Source: Janthinobacterium sp. J1-1
Lineage (GTDB): Bacteria; Pseudomonadota; Gammaproteobacteria; Burkholderiales; Burkholderiaceae_D
DNA: 64,000 bases
NCBI RefSeq assembly: GCF_030944405.1
Contig: NZ_CP132339.1
Span: forward strand, 5,952,001 to 6,016,000
Direction of reading: 5' to 3'
A program made the position numbers and the translations under genes. This document shows positions 20,432 to 29,191 of this stretch, piece after piece (within the stretch, counting starts at the first letter, position 1; the number at the start of each line of letters is the position of its first letter). The notes under the pieces are model-generated. The model was not told the origin of the DNA. It did not search any database and was given only the letters and a program-made list of their open reading frames with translations.

Positions 20432-20914
20432 TTAATCTTCGTCTGTGTCTTGCAACTCTTCCAGCGCTTGCGCCAGATTGGCCATTTCCACTGCCACGCG
20501 TGCCGCTTCCGCACCCTTGACCAGCATGCGTACTTCGGCCTGCTCGTCGTTTTCGGTCGTCAACACGGCGTTGGCGATCGGGATGCCGTAATCGAGACCG
20601 ATGCGCGTGATGCCTGCGCCCGATTCGTTCGATACCAGCTCGAAGTGATAGGTTTCACCGCGTATCACGGCGCCCAGTGCGATCAGGGCGTCGAATTGCT
20701 CGGTTTCCGCCATCTTCTGCAGAATCAGTGGAATTTCCAGGGCGCCCGGCACGGTCACGTGCAGGATATCTTCATCGGCCACGCCCAGCTTGCTCAACTC
20801 TTCCAGGCATGCCGACAGCAAGCCACCACCGACGATTTCATTGAATCGTGCCTGGACGATACCGACGCGCAAACCTTCGCCGGCAAAATTGGTTTCATAA
20901 GTTCCTACAGTCAT
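20432..20914 (-). CDS. ribH: 6,7-dimethyl-8-ribityllumazine synthase
   Basis: The 160-residue enzyme starts at the ATG at 20914 behind AGAGGC. It condenses a ribityl-aminouracil with dihydroxybutanone phosphate, the penultimate step of riboflavin synthesis. Hallmarks are [53 protein letters not shown] (catalytic His included) and [19 protein letters not shown]. It lies between ribB(X) and nusB in one reverse-strand operon. Confidence 0.97.
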   Translation of the reverse strand: MTVGTYETNFAGEGLRVGIVQARFNEIVGGGLLSACLEELSKLGVADEDILHVTVPGALEIPLILQKMAETEQFDALIALGAVIRGETYHFELVSNESGAGITRIGLDYGIPIANAVLTTENDEQAEVRMLVKGAEAARVAVEMANLAQALEELQDTDED

Positions 20915-20986
20915 CTTGTGCCTCTTTATCAGTTGGCCGGCGGCGGCGCGATTGCGCCAGGCCGCCGGATGCTTCAATCAGTTCAA

Positions 20987-22108
20987 TCAGGTGCTGCTCT
21001 GGCCAGGGTGGCACTGAAAACCCGTTACCTCCAGGTCGAAACCGACCATCGACGGCATCTTGCGCGGGCTGGCCAGCAATTGCATCTTGCTCACGCCCAG
21101 GTCGCGCAGGATTTGCGCACCGATGCCGTAGCTGCGCAGATCCATGCTGGCGGCACGGCCTTTCGGCTTGGCTTGCGGCGTGTCGAGCGCGGCGAACTGG
21201 GCAAACAGCTCGCCTGACGTTTCGCCACAGTTCAGCAATACCATCACGCCCCGCTCGGACTGCTTGATGGCGGCCATCGAGGCTGCCACGGTCCAGGAGT
21301 GGGTGGTCGCTTCGCTTTCCAGCACGTCCAGCAGCGACACCGGCTGGTGCACGCGCACCAGCGTTTCCAGGCCGGCGGCCAGGTCGCCATGCACCAGCGC
21401 CAAGTGGGCCGACGCGCTGGGCTTGTCGCGGAAGGCGATCATGCGGAACTCGCCGTGGGCGGTGCGCAAGGTACGCTCGGCAACGCGCTCGACCAGCGAT
21501 TCGGTCTGGCTGCGGTAATGGATCAGATCGGCAATCGTGCCGATCTTCAGGCCATGCTGCTCGGCAAACACCAGCAGGTCCGGCAGGCGCGCCATGGTGC
21601 CGTCATCCTTCATGATTTCGCAGATCACCGACGCGGGCGTCAGGCCGGCCATGGCCGTCAGGTCGCAACCGGCTTCGGTATGGCCTGCGCGCATCAGCAC
21701 GCCGCCCTTTTGCGCTTTCAGCGGGAAGATATGGCCAGGCTGGACGATATCGGTCGGCTGCGTGCCCTTGTTGACGGCCACCTGGATGGTCCTGGCGCGG
21801 TCGGCGGCGGAAATACCGGTGGTCACGCCTTCGGCCGCTTCGATCGACACCGTGAAATTGGTGCCATAGGCGGTGCCGTTGCGCGACGTCATCATCGACA
21901 GGTTCAGCTCGTCGCAACGCTCTTCGGTCAGGGTCAGGCACACCAGGCCGCGGGCATGGGTGATCATGAAATTGATTGCTTCAGGCGTCACGAAATCGGC
22001 AGCAAGCACCAGATCGCCTTCATTTTCCCGGTCTTCTTCATCGACCAGTATCACCATGCGGCCGGCGCGCAATTCAGCGACGATCTCTTCGGTGCTGGAA
22101 ATAGACAT
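20987..22108 (-). CDS. ribB: 3,4-dihydroxy-2-butanone 4-phosphate synthase with degenerate GTP cyclohydrolase II domain
   Basis: The start is the ATG at 22108 ([10 protein letters not shown]), because AGAGG lies six bases upstream of it; the ATG at 22114 would abut that site. The protein has 373 residues. The first 200 form an intact DHBP synthase: [47 protein letters not shown]. The second half has the GTP cyclohydrolase II fold start ([20 protein letters not shown]), but the zinc-binding three-cysteine cluster expected just after VRVH is missing. This matches the RibBX type, in which the second half is not a cyclohydrolase. A separate RibA is expected elsewhere. Confidence 0.9.
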   Translation of the reverse strand: MSISSTEEIVAELRAGRMVILVDEEDRENEGDLVLAADFVTPEAINFMITHARGLVCLTLTEERCDELNLSMMTSRNGTAYGTNFTVSIEAAEGVTTGISAADRARTIQVAVNKGTQPTDIVQPGHIFPLKAQKGGVLMRAGHTEAGCDLTAMAGLTPASVICEIMKDDGTMARLPDLLVFAEQHGLKIGTIADLIHYRSQTESLVERVAERTLRTAHGEFRMIAFRDKPSASAHLALVHGDLAAGLETLVRVHQPVSLLDVLESEATTHSWTVAASMAAIKQSERGVMVLLNCGETSGELFAQFAALDTPQAKPKGRAASMDLRSYGIGAQILRDLGVSKMQLLASPRKMPSMVGFDLEVTGFQCHPGQSST

Positions 22109-22385
22109 CTTCATCCTCTTGGTAAACTGAAACATCGAGAGCGAACATTCCACGATTTTCCGGGAATTTTCTTGGAGCCTGCTATTTTAAAGGATTTACG
22201 TGTTTCAGACCTGAAATAAGAACAAGCGGCGGCCATCTGCGCCCGCACAACACCCGGTCACATGGCAGGCGACACCCGGCTTGCAAATCACATAAGATCG
22301 ATGGTGGCCCGCATCAGGGCCGGCAAGCCGCGCAGGCTCCGCCCGCGCATCTCCCCATTTTCTGCACACTCACAGGAGCGTTACC

Positions 22386-22811
22386 ATGAAAACAAGCGGT
22401 TCAGCCGTCTGGTCAGGCGGCATCAAGGATGGCAAGGGCGCCATCAGCACCAAAAGCGGCGCGCTGCAAGCGTATCCCTACGGCTTTGCCAGCCGCTTCG
22501 AAGGCAAGCCCGGCACCAATCCGGAAGAGTTGATCGGCGCCGCCCACGCGGGCTGCTTCACCATGGCGCTGTCGCTGATCCTCGGCGAAGCGGGTTTGAC
22601 GGCCGAGCAAATGGACACCACCGCCGAAGTGACCCTGGACAAGCAGGACGACGGCTTTGCGATTACCGCCGTGCACCTGGTGCTGAAAGCGAAGATTCCG
22701 GGCGCCGACCAGGCCAAATTCGAGGAACTGACCGCCAAGGCCAAAGCCGGCTGCCCCGTGTCGAAACTGCTGAACGCGCAAATCACCTTGGACGCTACAC
22801 TCCTGGCTTGA
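22386..22811 (+). CDS. osmC: OsmC family peroxiredoxin
   Basis: The 141-residue protein has both redox cysteines of the OsmC/Ohr fold, C57 (AAHAGCFTMALS) and C123 (AKAGCPVSKLL). The OsmC-like N-terminus contains SRFEGKPGTNPEELIGAAHA. It reduces organic peroxides. The start follows ACAGGAGCGTTACC, a good ribosome site. Its end overlaps the convergent Gln-rich gene by 17 bases. Confidence 0.92.
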   Translation: MKTSGSAVWSGGIKDGKGAISTKSGALQAYPYGFASRFEGKPGTNPEELIGAAHAGCFTMALSLILGEAGLTAEQMDTTAEVTLDKQDDGFAITAVHLVLKAKIPGADQAKFEELTAKAKAGCPVSKLLNAQITLDATLLA

Positions 22812-24537
22812 TATTTTTAATCGGCGTCACGGGCGCAGCCTGCGTCACGGGCGCCACCAGTGGCCGCTGCGATTCGGCGGCGGTGATTGGCCGCCCCATC
22901 AGGCCCGGATTCAAGGCGGCGTTGTTAATGTTATAGGCGGCAATCGCCGCCGCCACCGCCGGATCTTGCGAAGAAGGCTGTTGCACGGCCTGGGCGGCAT
23001 TCTGCGCCGCCTGCTGCTGGGCTTGCGCATTTTGCTGCGCCTGCTGGGCTTGCGCCGTGGTGACCAGACCCGCATCCAGCTGCACCTGCGCTTCGCGCGC
23101 CACGGTTTGCGCGCGCTCGGTCGCTGCCTGGGCCGCCCGCTGCGCTTCGCTGGCGGCCAGTTGCGCCTTCGCCGCGTCGTCGGCCGCCTGTTGCACCTGC
23201 TGCTGCAATTGCGCCTGGAGCGTCTGCTCGGTCTGCGCCTCGTCCACGCGCTCGTCTTCCACCCGCGCCGCATCCTGCTGCCGCAGGGCAGTTTCCTGCG
23301 CCACCCGCTGCGTTTCCAGGTCTTCGCGCTGGACCCGCTCGGTCTGCAAACGATCCTGCTCGCCATCAAGCTGCTGGGCCGGCACTGCCGGGTTGCCGCG
23401 CTGCGCTTGTTGAGCCAGCTGAGTCTGCTGTAATTGCTGGGCCGCCTGCAAGGTGCCCGCCTGGTCCAGCTGCGCCTGGCTGGCCTGGGCCGCTTGCAAG
23501 GTGGCATTTTGCTGCAACTGCTGTTGCTGGCGCAGTTCCTGCAAACCCTGGGTCAGGTCTTCCGTTTCCAGCTGCTGCTGCACTTCCAGCTGGCGTTGGG
23601 CGAGTTGCTGCTGCTGGACAATCTCCTGCTGCTGGGCCAATGCTTGCGCTTGTTCCGCCTGCTCGGGCTGCACAGCCGGCTCCGGCTGCGCGGCTTGCGC
23701 CACGGTGGCGGCATTCAAGTCGGTGGCATTGATATCGGCCGGCACGGCTTGCGGCTGGAAGGCCAACGGGTCCTGGCCTGCCACCTCATCCTGCAAGGGA
23801 AAGGCCAAGGGCGTCTGCGCCACGCTTTGTTGGGCTTGTTGCACTTGCTCGGCTTGGGTTTGCGGTGGCAGCGGCGCGTTCAAGTCGTCCACCGCCTGCG
23901 CGGTGGCAGGCACGCCCTGCTGCAGGCTCAGCGCGGCGCCCACTTCGGCCAGCACGTCGCTTCCCTGCTGCAAGACGCTCAACGTGCCAACCCGGTCGCT
24001 TTCGAAGGCCGCCTGCAGGGCGGCCACGTCGACAGGGCGATTGTTTTGCAGGTCGATGCCGATGCGCGCCAGGTCAGCTTGCGTCAAGGCATCGGTATTT
24101 TGCGCCAGCGCCTCGGAAGCGCCCGGGGTGACCTGGCCGCTCAGCAAGGCAAAGCGCTGCGCCAGGTCGTCCTGCGAGCCGGCCGTCATGGCCAGTTGCC
24201 CCGCATCTATGCCGCTTGCGCGCAGCTGGGCAAACGAGTCGCTCAACTGCTGGGCCAGCGCCACCAGGGCGTCGTCGGCCACCACCGCCGGGTTGGCCGC
24301 ACGCGCCGCCTCATCATCGATCCCCTGCAAGACAAGCAATTGCCGGCGCGACAAGGCGACGCCGGACAAATATTGCCCCAGCGGCGAGATATCGACCTGG
24401 GTCGACGAAACAAGAGGATTAACGAGCGCCGCATTGGTCAGGATGGCGGCCGAGGCCGGCGTGACCGCAGCGGCGGTGCCGATGCGGGTAGAGGCTGGCA
24501 CCACATTGGCCAGCGTCGCGGACGAGACGGGATCCAT
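22795..24537 (-). CDS. Gln/Ala-rich coiled-coil protein of unknown function
   Basis: I do not recognise this 580-residue protein. Residues 1-235 are of ordinary composition (MDPVSSATLANVVPASTRIG, later SPLGQYLSGVALSRRQLLVL). From about 235 to 520 the protein is dominated by Gln, Ala and charged residues in a strong heptad-like pattern, so a long coiled coil is likely. The tail (about 530-580) is Pro/Val-rich with no clear motif. No signal peptide or membrane segment is visible. Two plus-strand openings over the same bases are products of the CAG-rich composition. The AbiE pair diverges just upstream. Confidence 0.7.
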   Translation of the reverse strand: MDPVSSATLANVVPASTRIGTAAAVTPASAAILTNAALVNPLVSSTQVDISPLGQYLSGVALSRRQLLVLQGIDDEAARAANPAVVADDALVALAQQLSDSFAQLRASGIDAGQLAMTAGSQDDLAQRFALLSGQVTPGASEALAQNTDALTQADLARIGIDLQNNRPVDVAALQAAFESDRVGTLSVLQQGSDVLAEVGAALSLQQGVPATAQAVDDLNAPLPPQTQAEQVQQAQQSVAQTPLAFPLQDEVAGQDPLAFQPQAVPADINATDLNAATVAQAAQPEPAVQPEQAEQAQALAQQQEIVQQQQLAQRQLEVQQQLETEDLTQGLQELRQQQQLQQNATLQAAQASQAQLDQAGTLQAAQQLQQTQLAQQAQRGNPAVPAQQLDGEQDRLQTERVQREDLETQRVAQETALRQQDAARVEDERVDEAQTEQTLQAQLQQQVQQAADDAAKAQLAASEAQRAAQAATERAQTVAREAQVQLDAGLVTTAQAQQAQQNAQAQQQAAQNAAQAVQQPSSQDPAVAAAIAAYNINNAALNPGLMGRPITAAESQRPLVAPVTQAAPVTPIKNIKPGV

Positions 24538-24613
24538 GGCATTCCTTCGCAGCGCAAAGCACCATTATGCGCGCTTGCTGGAAAAGGAACATACGGTTGA
24601 GAGCCGCTATTGA

Positions 24614-24651
24614 TTGACAAGTGTCAGAAACAGGATCACACTTCTGACTTG
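24614..24651 (+). promoter_or_regulatory. Putative promoter/operator of the AbiE pair
   Basis: TTGACA (24614-24619) is a consensus -35; the -10 is poor. An imperfect inverted repeat, CAAGTGTCAGAA (24618-24629) and TTCTGACTTG (24642-24651), spans the promoter. AbiEi antitoxins of this class repress their own promoter through inverted repeats, so this is the candidate operator. Confidence 0.55.
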
Positions 24652-24666
24652 ACAGGAGCTTCCGCC

Positions 24667-25263
24667 ATGCAAACCATTGCCAATAAAATATTGAAACATG
24701 CGACCAGCTTATCGGAGGGTACCCCTTTGGTGGCGAAGGAGTTGCTGCATTTGGGCGGCAGGGCTGCCATTGACCAGGCACTGTCCCGCCTGGTCAAGCG
24801 CGGGCTTTTGCTCAGGGCCTCGCGCGGCATTTACGTCTTGCCAGTCACCAGCCGTTTCGGCACGCGCGCGCCGTCGAGCAGCAAAGTAGCGGAAGGAATC
24901 GCGATGTTGCGCGGTGAGACGATCGTGCAGCATGGCGCCGCCGCCGCCAATGCCCTCGGCCTGACGACCCAAGTGCCGATAAAATCGATCTACCTGACGT
25001 CCGGCCCCAACCGGCGCCTGCGTCTCGGTGCGCAGACGGTTGAGTTTCGACACGCTCCCGTCTGGCAACTGGCCCTTGCCGGGCGTCCGGCAGGCGAGGT
25101 GGTGCGTGCACTGGCCTGGCTTGGACCGACGAAAGCCGGTACGGCATTACGCAAGCTGCGTCCCACACTGCAGTCATCCGAACTGGCGGAAGTCGCATCG
25201 ATACGCGCGCGCGTTCCTGGCTGGATGGCACGTGAGCTGAGCAGCCTGCTTGTCCATGGCTGA
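24667..25263 (+). CDS. abiEi: AbiEi-type antitoxin and transcriptional repressor
   Basis: From the ATG at 24667, behind AGGAG, the protein has 198 residues. An N-terminal winged helix (about 5-60: LVAKELLHLGGRAAIDQALS, then RLVKRGLLLRASRGIYVLP) is typical of the AbiEi/DUF6088 antitoxin group. The C-terminal part (VQHGAAAANALGLTTQVP, YLTSGPNRRLRLGAQTV) matches the same family. In type IV systems it blocks the toxin effect without stable binding and represses its own operon. It overlaps the toxin gene by eight bases. Confidence 0.87.
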   Translation: MQTIANKILKHATSLSEGTPLVAKELLHLGGRAAIDQALSRLVKRGLLLRASRGIYVLPVTSRFGTRAPSSSKVAEGIAMLRGETIVQHGAAAANALGLTTQVPIKSIYLTSGPNRRLRLGAQTVEFRHAPVWQLALAGRPAGEVVRALAWLGPTKAGTALRKLRPTLQSSELAEVASIRARVPGWMARELSSLLVHG

Positions 25264-26296
25264 ATTTTTTACGCTGCCGCCGGCCGAACGCCTGGAGGCA
25301 CTCAATACTGCAGCCAGTGCGTCCGGCCGCCAGCCACACCTGCTGGAAAAAGATATCTGGGTCGTCTGGGCATTGCAGCATCTGTTCTCTGGTCCGCACG
25401 CAGCGCACCTGGTATTCAAGGGTGGCACTTCCCTGTCGAAGGCATACGGCGTCATTCAGCGATTCTCGGAAGACGTCGACTTGACCTATGACATCAGGGC
25501 CATCGCCGCAGATCTGATCGGAACGGCTGAATCGCCTTTACCGGCCAGCAAAAGCCAGGAAAAGAAATGGAGCAAGGAAATCCGTGCACGCCTGGCAGGA
25601 TGGGTGGCCGGCGAAATCGTCCCCCGCCTCACACTGGAACTGACAAGGCAGTCGCTACCGGCAACCGCCCGAGCTGACGCCGAGAAGGTTTTTATTGACT
25701 ATATCCCATTGTCCGCCGGCACCGGGTATGTCGCGCCGGCCGTGATGCTGGAATTTGGCGCCCGCTCCACGGGGGAACCAAGTGAGCCACGGCCCGTCAC
25801 CTGCGATGCGGCTGCCTACTTGCCCATGCTGGCGTTCCCTGAAGCTGTGCCGCAAGTAATGCGTGCCGAACGGACTTTCTGGGAAAAAGCAACCGCCATT
25901 CATGTCTTTTGCGCGCAAGGATCCTTCCGTGGTGGCGAGCGGTTCGCCCGGCATTGGCACGACGTGACACGGCTTGACACCGCCGGGCATGTGGACAATG
26001 CAATCGCTGACAACGCGCTAGGCCAGGCGGTTGCCGAGCACAAGAGCATTTTCTTCGCCGAGAGGACAGCGCAGGGCGAGGTGATCGATTACCTGGCCGC
26101 CGTTTCAGGAAACCTGCAACTGGTACCCGCTGCGGACGCACTGGCCATATTGGCTGCGGACTACCAGCACATGGTCGACGATGGCCTGTTCCTGGATGAT
26201 GCGGAGTCTTTTGACCTGCTGATGGCGCGCTGCCAGGCCATTCAGGACAAGGCCAACCTGCAGCGGCCGGGGCGCCAAGCAGCACCCCTCCTTTAA
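25256..26296 (+). CDS. abiEii: AbiEii nucleotidyltransferase toxin
   Basis: The 346-residue protein starts at the ATG at 25256, inside the last codons of abiEi. It carries the nucleotidyltransferase motif FKGGTSLSKAYGVIQRFSED followed by VDL, with G56-G57-T58-S59, K62 and the acidic residues D73 and D75. The upstream EKD (31-33) is also typical. Members transfer nucleotides, in some cases to tRNA acceptor ends, and arrest growth, often during phage infection. All motif residues are intact, so it looks functional. It ends nine bases before the convergent ribE. Confidence 0.88.
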   Translation: MAEFFTLPPAERLEALNTAASASGRQPHLLEKDIWVVWALQHLFSGPHAAHLVFKGGTSLSKAYGVIQRFSEDVDLTYDIRAIAADLIGTAESPLPASKSQEKKWSKEIRARLAGWVAGEIVPRLTLELTRQSLPATARADAEKVFIDYIPLSAGTGYVAPAVMLEFGARSTGEPSEPRPVTCDAAAYLPMLAFPEAVPQVMRAERTFWEKATAIHVFCAQGSFRGGERFARHWHDVTRLDTAGHVDNAIADNALGQAVAEHKSIFFAERTAQGEVIDYLAAVSGNLQLVPAADALAILAADYQHMVDDGLFLDDAESFDLLMARCQAIQDKANLQRPGRQAAPLL

Positions 26297-26304
26297 CGAA
26301 ATCG

Positions 26305-26931
26305 TTATTTGGATAGCGACAGCATGCGCTCGACATAGCGCGCGATCAGGTCGATTTCCAGGTTGACCTTGGCGCCCACCGTCAGGTGTTTCAGGGTCGT
26401 CATGGCGATGGTGTGGGGAATCAGGTTGATCGAGAAACGGCAGCCGTCGACGGCCCCCGCGCCCAGGTCTTCCACCCGGTTGACCGTCAACGAAACGCCA
26501 TTGACGACGACGGAGCCCTTGAAGGCCAGGTATTTCGCCAGGTCCTGCCGGGCTTCGATCACCAGCTCCCACGATTCGCCCACGGCTTCGAACTTGCGCA
26601 CCACGCCCAGGCCGTCGACGTGGCCCGAGACCAGGTGGCCGCCGAGGCGCTCGGCCAGGGTCAGCGCTTTTTCCAGGTTGACTTCGGTAGTGGTGTCCAG
26701 GCCCACGGTGCAATTGAGGCTTTCGCGCGAGACGTCGACCACAAAGTCCGTGTCGGATTTTTCCACCACCGTCATGCAGGCGCCGTTGATGGCGATCGAG
26801 TCGCCCAGCGCCACGTCGGCCAGCGGTAGGCCGCCCGCGTGGATGGACAGGCGTACGCCTGCGTCGAGGCCGCCTTCGAGTGGCTGCACGGTGTCGATTT
26901 TGCCGATGGCGGCAACAATTCCTGTAAACAT
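26305..26931 (-). CDS. ribE: Riboflavin synthase, alpha subunit
   Basis: The 208-residue enzyme has the two-fold lumazine-binding repeat: MFTGIVAAIGKIDTV and GDSIAINGACMTVV in the first half, and LVSGHVDGLGVVRKFE and VVVNGVSLTVNRVED in the second. It dismutates two lumazines to riboflavin in the cytoplasm. It lies 20 bases downstream of ribD and is cotranscribed with it. The AbiE pair separates this block from ribB-ribH-nusB. Confidence 0.97.
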   Translation of the reverse strand: MFTGIVAAIGKIDTVQPLEGGLDAGVRLSIHAGGLPLADVALGDSIAINGACMTVVEKSDTDFVVDVSRESLNCTVGLDTTTEVNLEKALTLAERLGGHLVSGHVDGLGVVRKFEAVGESWELVIEARQDLAKYLAFKGSVVVNGVSLTVNRVEDLGAGAVDGCRFSINLIPHTIAMTTLKHLTVGAKVNLEIDLIARYVERMLSLSK

Positions 26932-26951
26932 GATGGACCTGTCAGTAAGTA

Positions 26952-28052
26952 TTAATTAACGTTATTGAAACGGGCGAGGATACGCAGATCGTCGCCCACT
27001 TGTTGAATTTCATGGAAGCGCAAGCGATATTGATGATCGAGGTCCAGTAGGGCCGGCAGGCCGAACATGCCTTGCGCGTCGCCGATCAGGGCGGGCGCCA
27101 GGTACAGCAGCAATTCGTCGACGCAGCCTTCGCGTATCAGCGAGCCGTTCAGCTTGGAGCCGGCCTCGACATGCAGCTCATTGATCTGCCGCCGGCCCAG
27201 TTCCAGCATCAGCGCCGGCAGGTCGACCTTGCCTGCGCTGTTCGGCAGCAGTATCACTTCGGCGCCCAGCGCGCGCAGTTGCGCTTCCTTTTCAGGGTTG
27301 GCCACGGCCGCCACGATCCAGGTCCCGCCGCCTTGCAGGATGCGTGCGTCCAGGCTGATCTCGAGCCGGCTGTCGACGACGATGCGGCGCGGCTGGCGCG
27401 GCGTGTCGACCGCGCGCACATTCAGTTGCGGGTCGTCCGTCTTCACCGTGCCGATGCCGGTCAGGATGGCGCAGGCGCGCGCGCGCCAGGCGTGGCCGTC
27501 GTCGCGCGCCGCCTGCCCCGTGATCCACTGGCTGCGGCCATTGTGCAAGGCCGTCATGCCGTCCAGGCTGGCGGCAGACTTCATGCGCACCCATGGTTTG
27601 CCGCGCTCCATGCGCGAGAAAAAGCCGATATTCATTTCACGCGCTTCGCCGGCCAACAGATCAGTGGCGACCTCGATGCCGGCCGCCGCCAGCTTGGCCA
27701 GGCCCTGGCCCGCCACCAGCGGGTTCGGGTCGGTCATGGCCGCCACCACGCGGCCCAGGCCGGCGCGCACCAGCGCATCGGAGCACGGTGGCGTGCGGCC
27801 GTGGTGGTTGCACGGTTCCAAAGTGACATACGCGGTGGCGCCGCGCACGTCATTGCCGCGCGCGGCGGCATCGGCCAGCGCCTGCACTTCCGCATGGTTC
27901 TGGCCGGCCGCCTGGGTCACGCCGGCGCCGATCACCTGGCCGCCGGCGACGATCACGCAGCCGATGCGGGGATTGGGCGAGGTGGTATACAGCCCCTTCT
28001 GCGCCCATGCCAGTGCCAGGCGCATGCCGTCTACATCATTGAGTATTTCCAC
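26952..28052 (-). CDS. ribD: Bifunctional riboflavin biosynthesis deaminase/reductase
   Basis: The 366-residue protein has an N-terminal deaminase with the zinc motif HAEVQAL plus LEPCNHHGRTPPCSDALV, and a C-terminal reductase beginning VRMKSAASLDGMTALHNGRS and including ILTGIGTVKTDDPQLNVR. It performs two successive steps after GTP cyclohydrolase II. Length and both active sites are normal. Confidence 0.96.
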   Translation of the reverse strand: MEILNDVDGMRLALAWAQKGLYTTSPNPRIGCVIVAGGQVIGAGVTQAAGQNHAEVQALADAAARGNDVRGATAYVTLEPCNHHGRTPPCSDALVRAGLGRVVAAMTDPNPLVAGQGLAKLAAAGIEVATDLLAGEAREMNIGFFSRMERGKPWVRMKSAASLDGMTALHNGRSQWITGQAARDDGHAWRARACAILTGIGTVKTDDPQLNVRAVDTPRQPRRIVVDSRLEISLDARILQGGGTWIVAAVANPEKEAQLRALGAEVILLPNSAGKVDLPALMLELGRRQINELHVEAGSKLNGSLIREGCVDELLLYLAPALIGDAQGMFGLPALLDLDHQYRLRFHEIQQVGDDLRILARFNNVN

Positions 28053-28103
28053 AGGCTTCTACAATTCGATCATGGTTGACGGGAAATCAGGATGCGGCAA
28101 ACG

Positions 28104-28670
28104 TCAGCCTTCGCCAACGCCACTGCAATTGACCGTATCGCGCTGCGGATCACACACACGCACGCGGCCCAGCATATTGATTTTAATATGTCGTGCTTGA
28201 TTTCCCAAAATCAAGGACAGCGTACCCCAGCGCGCCGCCAGGGCATTGGTCGCGCTGCAGCTGCGCCCTGCGCCATTGTAGGCGATATACAAGGGCTTCG
28301 CGCCCGAGGTAAAGCCGAAGCGCACCTCGATGCCGCCCGCCAGCGGTCCCTGGCGGAACAACAATTCATCGCCCGCATCGTAGGCCAGATTGCCATTGCT
28401 GTCGACAAAGACCAGCCAGCCCAGGCGCCAGTCGAGACCACCGCTGCCGGCCGGCATCAGCAGCACGCGCCGGCCACGCGCCATCGCCAGCGCGCGCGTC
28501 AGTTCGATCGCTGAAAACAAGTCGTTCGACGCCGCCAGCAAGCGCTGGCGCGCCAGCATGTCTTGCAAGCTGGGCAAGGCGGCTGCCGCCAGCAGAATGG
28601 TGATCGCCAGCACGGCCAGCATTTCGAGCAGGGTATGACCACGCTGCTCATGCAGGCTTTGAGCGGCCAT
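28104..28670 (-). CDS. fimT: GspH/FimT family minor pseudopilin
   Basis: The start is the ATG at 28670 (MAAQSLHEQRG), 12 bases after the pilE stop, giving 188 residues. The prepilin leader is cut after RG, leaving HTLLEMLAVLAITILLAAAA with the key Glu at mature position 5. The downstream domain (SAIELTRALAMARGRRVLLM, LGWLVFVDSNGNLAYDAGDE) is the FimT/GspH globular fold. It is the last gene of the minor-pilin operon and should help prime type IV pilus assembly. An upstream opening to 28841 is rejected. Confidence 0.9.
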   Translation of the reverse strand: MAAQSLHEQRGHTLLEMLAVLAITILLAAAALPSLQDMLARQRLLAASNDLFSAIELTRALAMARGRRVLLMPAGSGGLDWRLGWLVFVDSNGNLAYDAGDELLFRQGPLAGGIEVRFGFTSGAKPLYIAYNGAGRSCSATNALAARWGTLSLILGNQARHIKINMLGRVRVCDPQRDTVNCSGVGEG

Positions 28671-28681
28671 GGCGCGCGCCC

Positions 28682-29164
28682 TCACGGCCAGCACCGCGCG
28701 GCAGGGCCACTGCTGCCACGCTCGCCGGTGCTGCTGAGGGTCAGGGTGCCGCAATCGGCGTCCGTGAAATGCCGGTCGACCCGGGCCGTGCCCGGCCTGG
28801 CGCGCAGCAGCACGCATTGCGCCAGCGTCGCCTCCGGGCACGCTGTGGCGTCGATTTCATACGCGCTGCGCACGGCGCCCTCTTCCGCCTCCTCGCCGGA
28901 CCACCATTGGAACTGCTTGCCCTGCGCGCCTTCCGACGCCGCCGAGAACGCCAGATAGCGGTTGTTTTGCGAGTAATACCGCTCCTGCTGCTGCATCAGC
29001 TTCAACAGGGCGGCCTGCCCCTGTACCCGTTTCGCGCGCACGACCTGGCCGTGGTAGACGGGCAAGGCCAGCGCCAGCAGCAGGGCCACAATGACCATGA
29101 CAGCCATCAGTTCGATCAGGCTGAAGCCGAACGCGCGGCGGCGCATCGATATGCTCACGGACAT
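28682..29164 (-). CDS. pilE: PilE-type type IV minor pilin
   Basis: The 160-residue prepilin has a short basic leader (MSVSISMRRRAFG), mature N-terminus FSLIELMAVMVIVALLLALA with Glu5, and a small C-terminal domain (QERYYSQNNRYLAF) with a Cys pair. The GGAAGG ribosome site suits the ATG at 29164. It follows pilY1 in the same transcript. Confidence 0.9.
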   Translation of the reverse strand: MSVSISMRRRAFGFSLIELMAVMVIVALLLALALPVYHGQVVRAKRVQGQAALLKLMQQQERYYSQNNRYLAFSAASEGAQGKQFQWWSGEEAEEGAVRSAYEIDATACPEATLAQCVLLRARPGTARVDRHFTDADCGTLTLSSTGERGSSGPAARCWP

Positions 29165-29191
29165 GGCTAAGCTTTCCTTCCCTTGGCGCGG

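Noticed and set aside
22115..22385. Possible FMN riboswitch before ribB
   Set aside because: None of the conserved FMN aptamer blocks (such as AGGGGCAGGGTGAAATTCC-like) was found.
23434..24613. Two long plus-strand frames opposite the Gln-rich gene
   Set aside because: They are Cys/Trp- or Leu-rich translations of CTG/CAG repeats without a ribosome site; the reverse frame has normal protein features.
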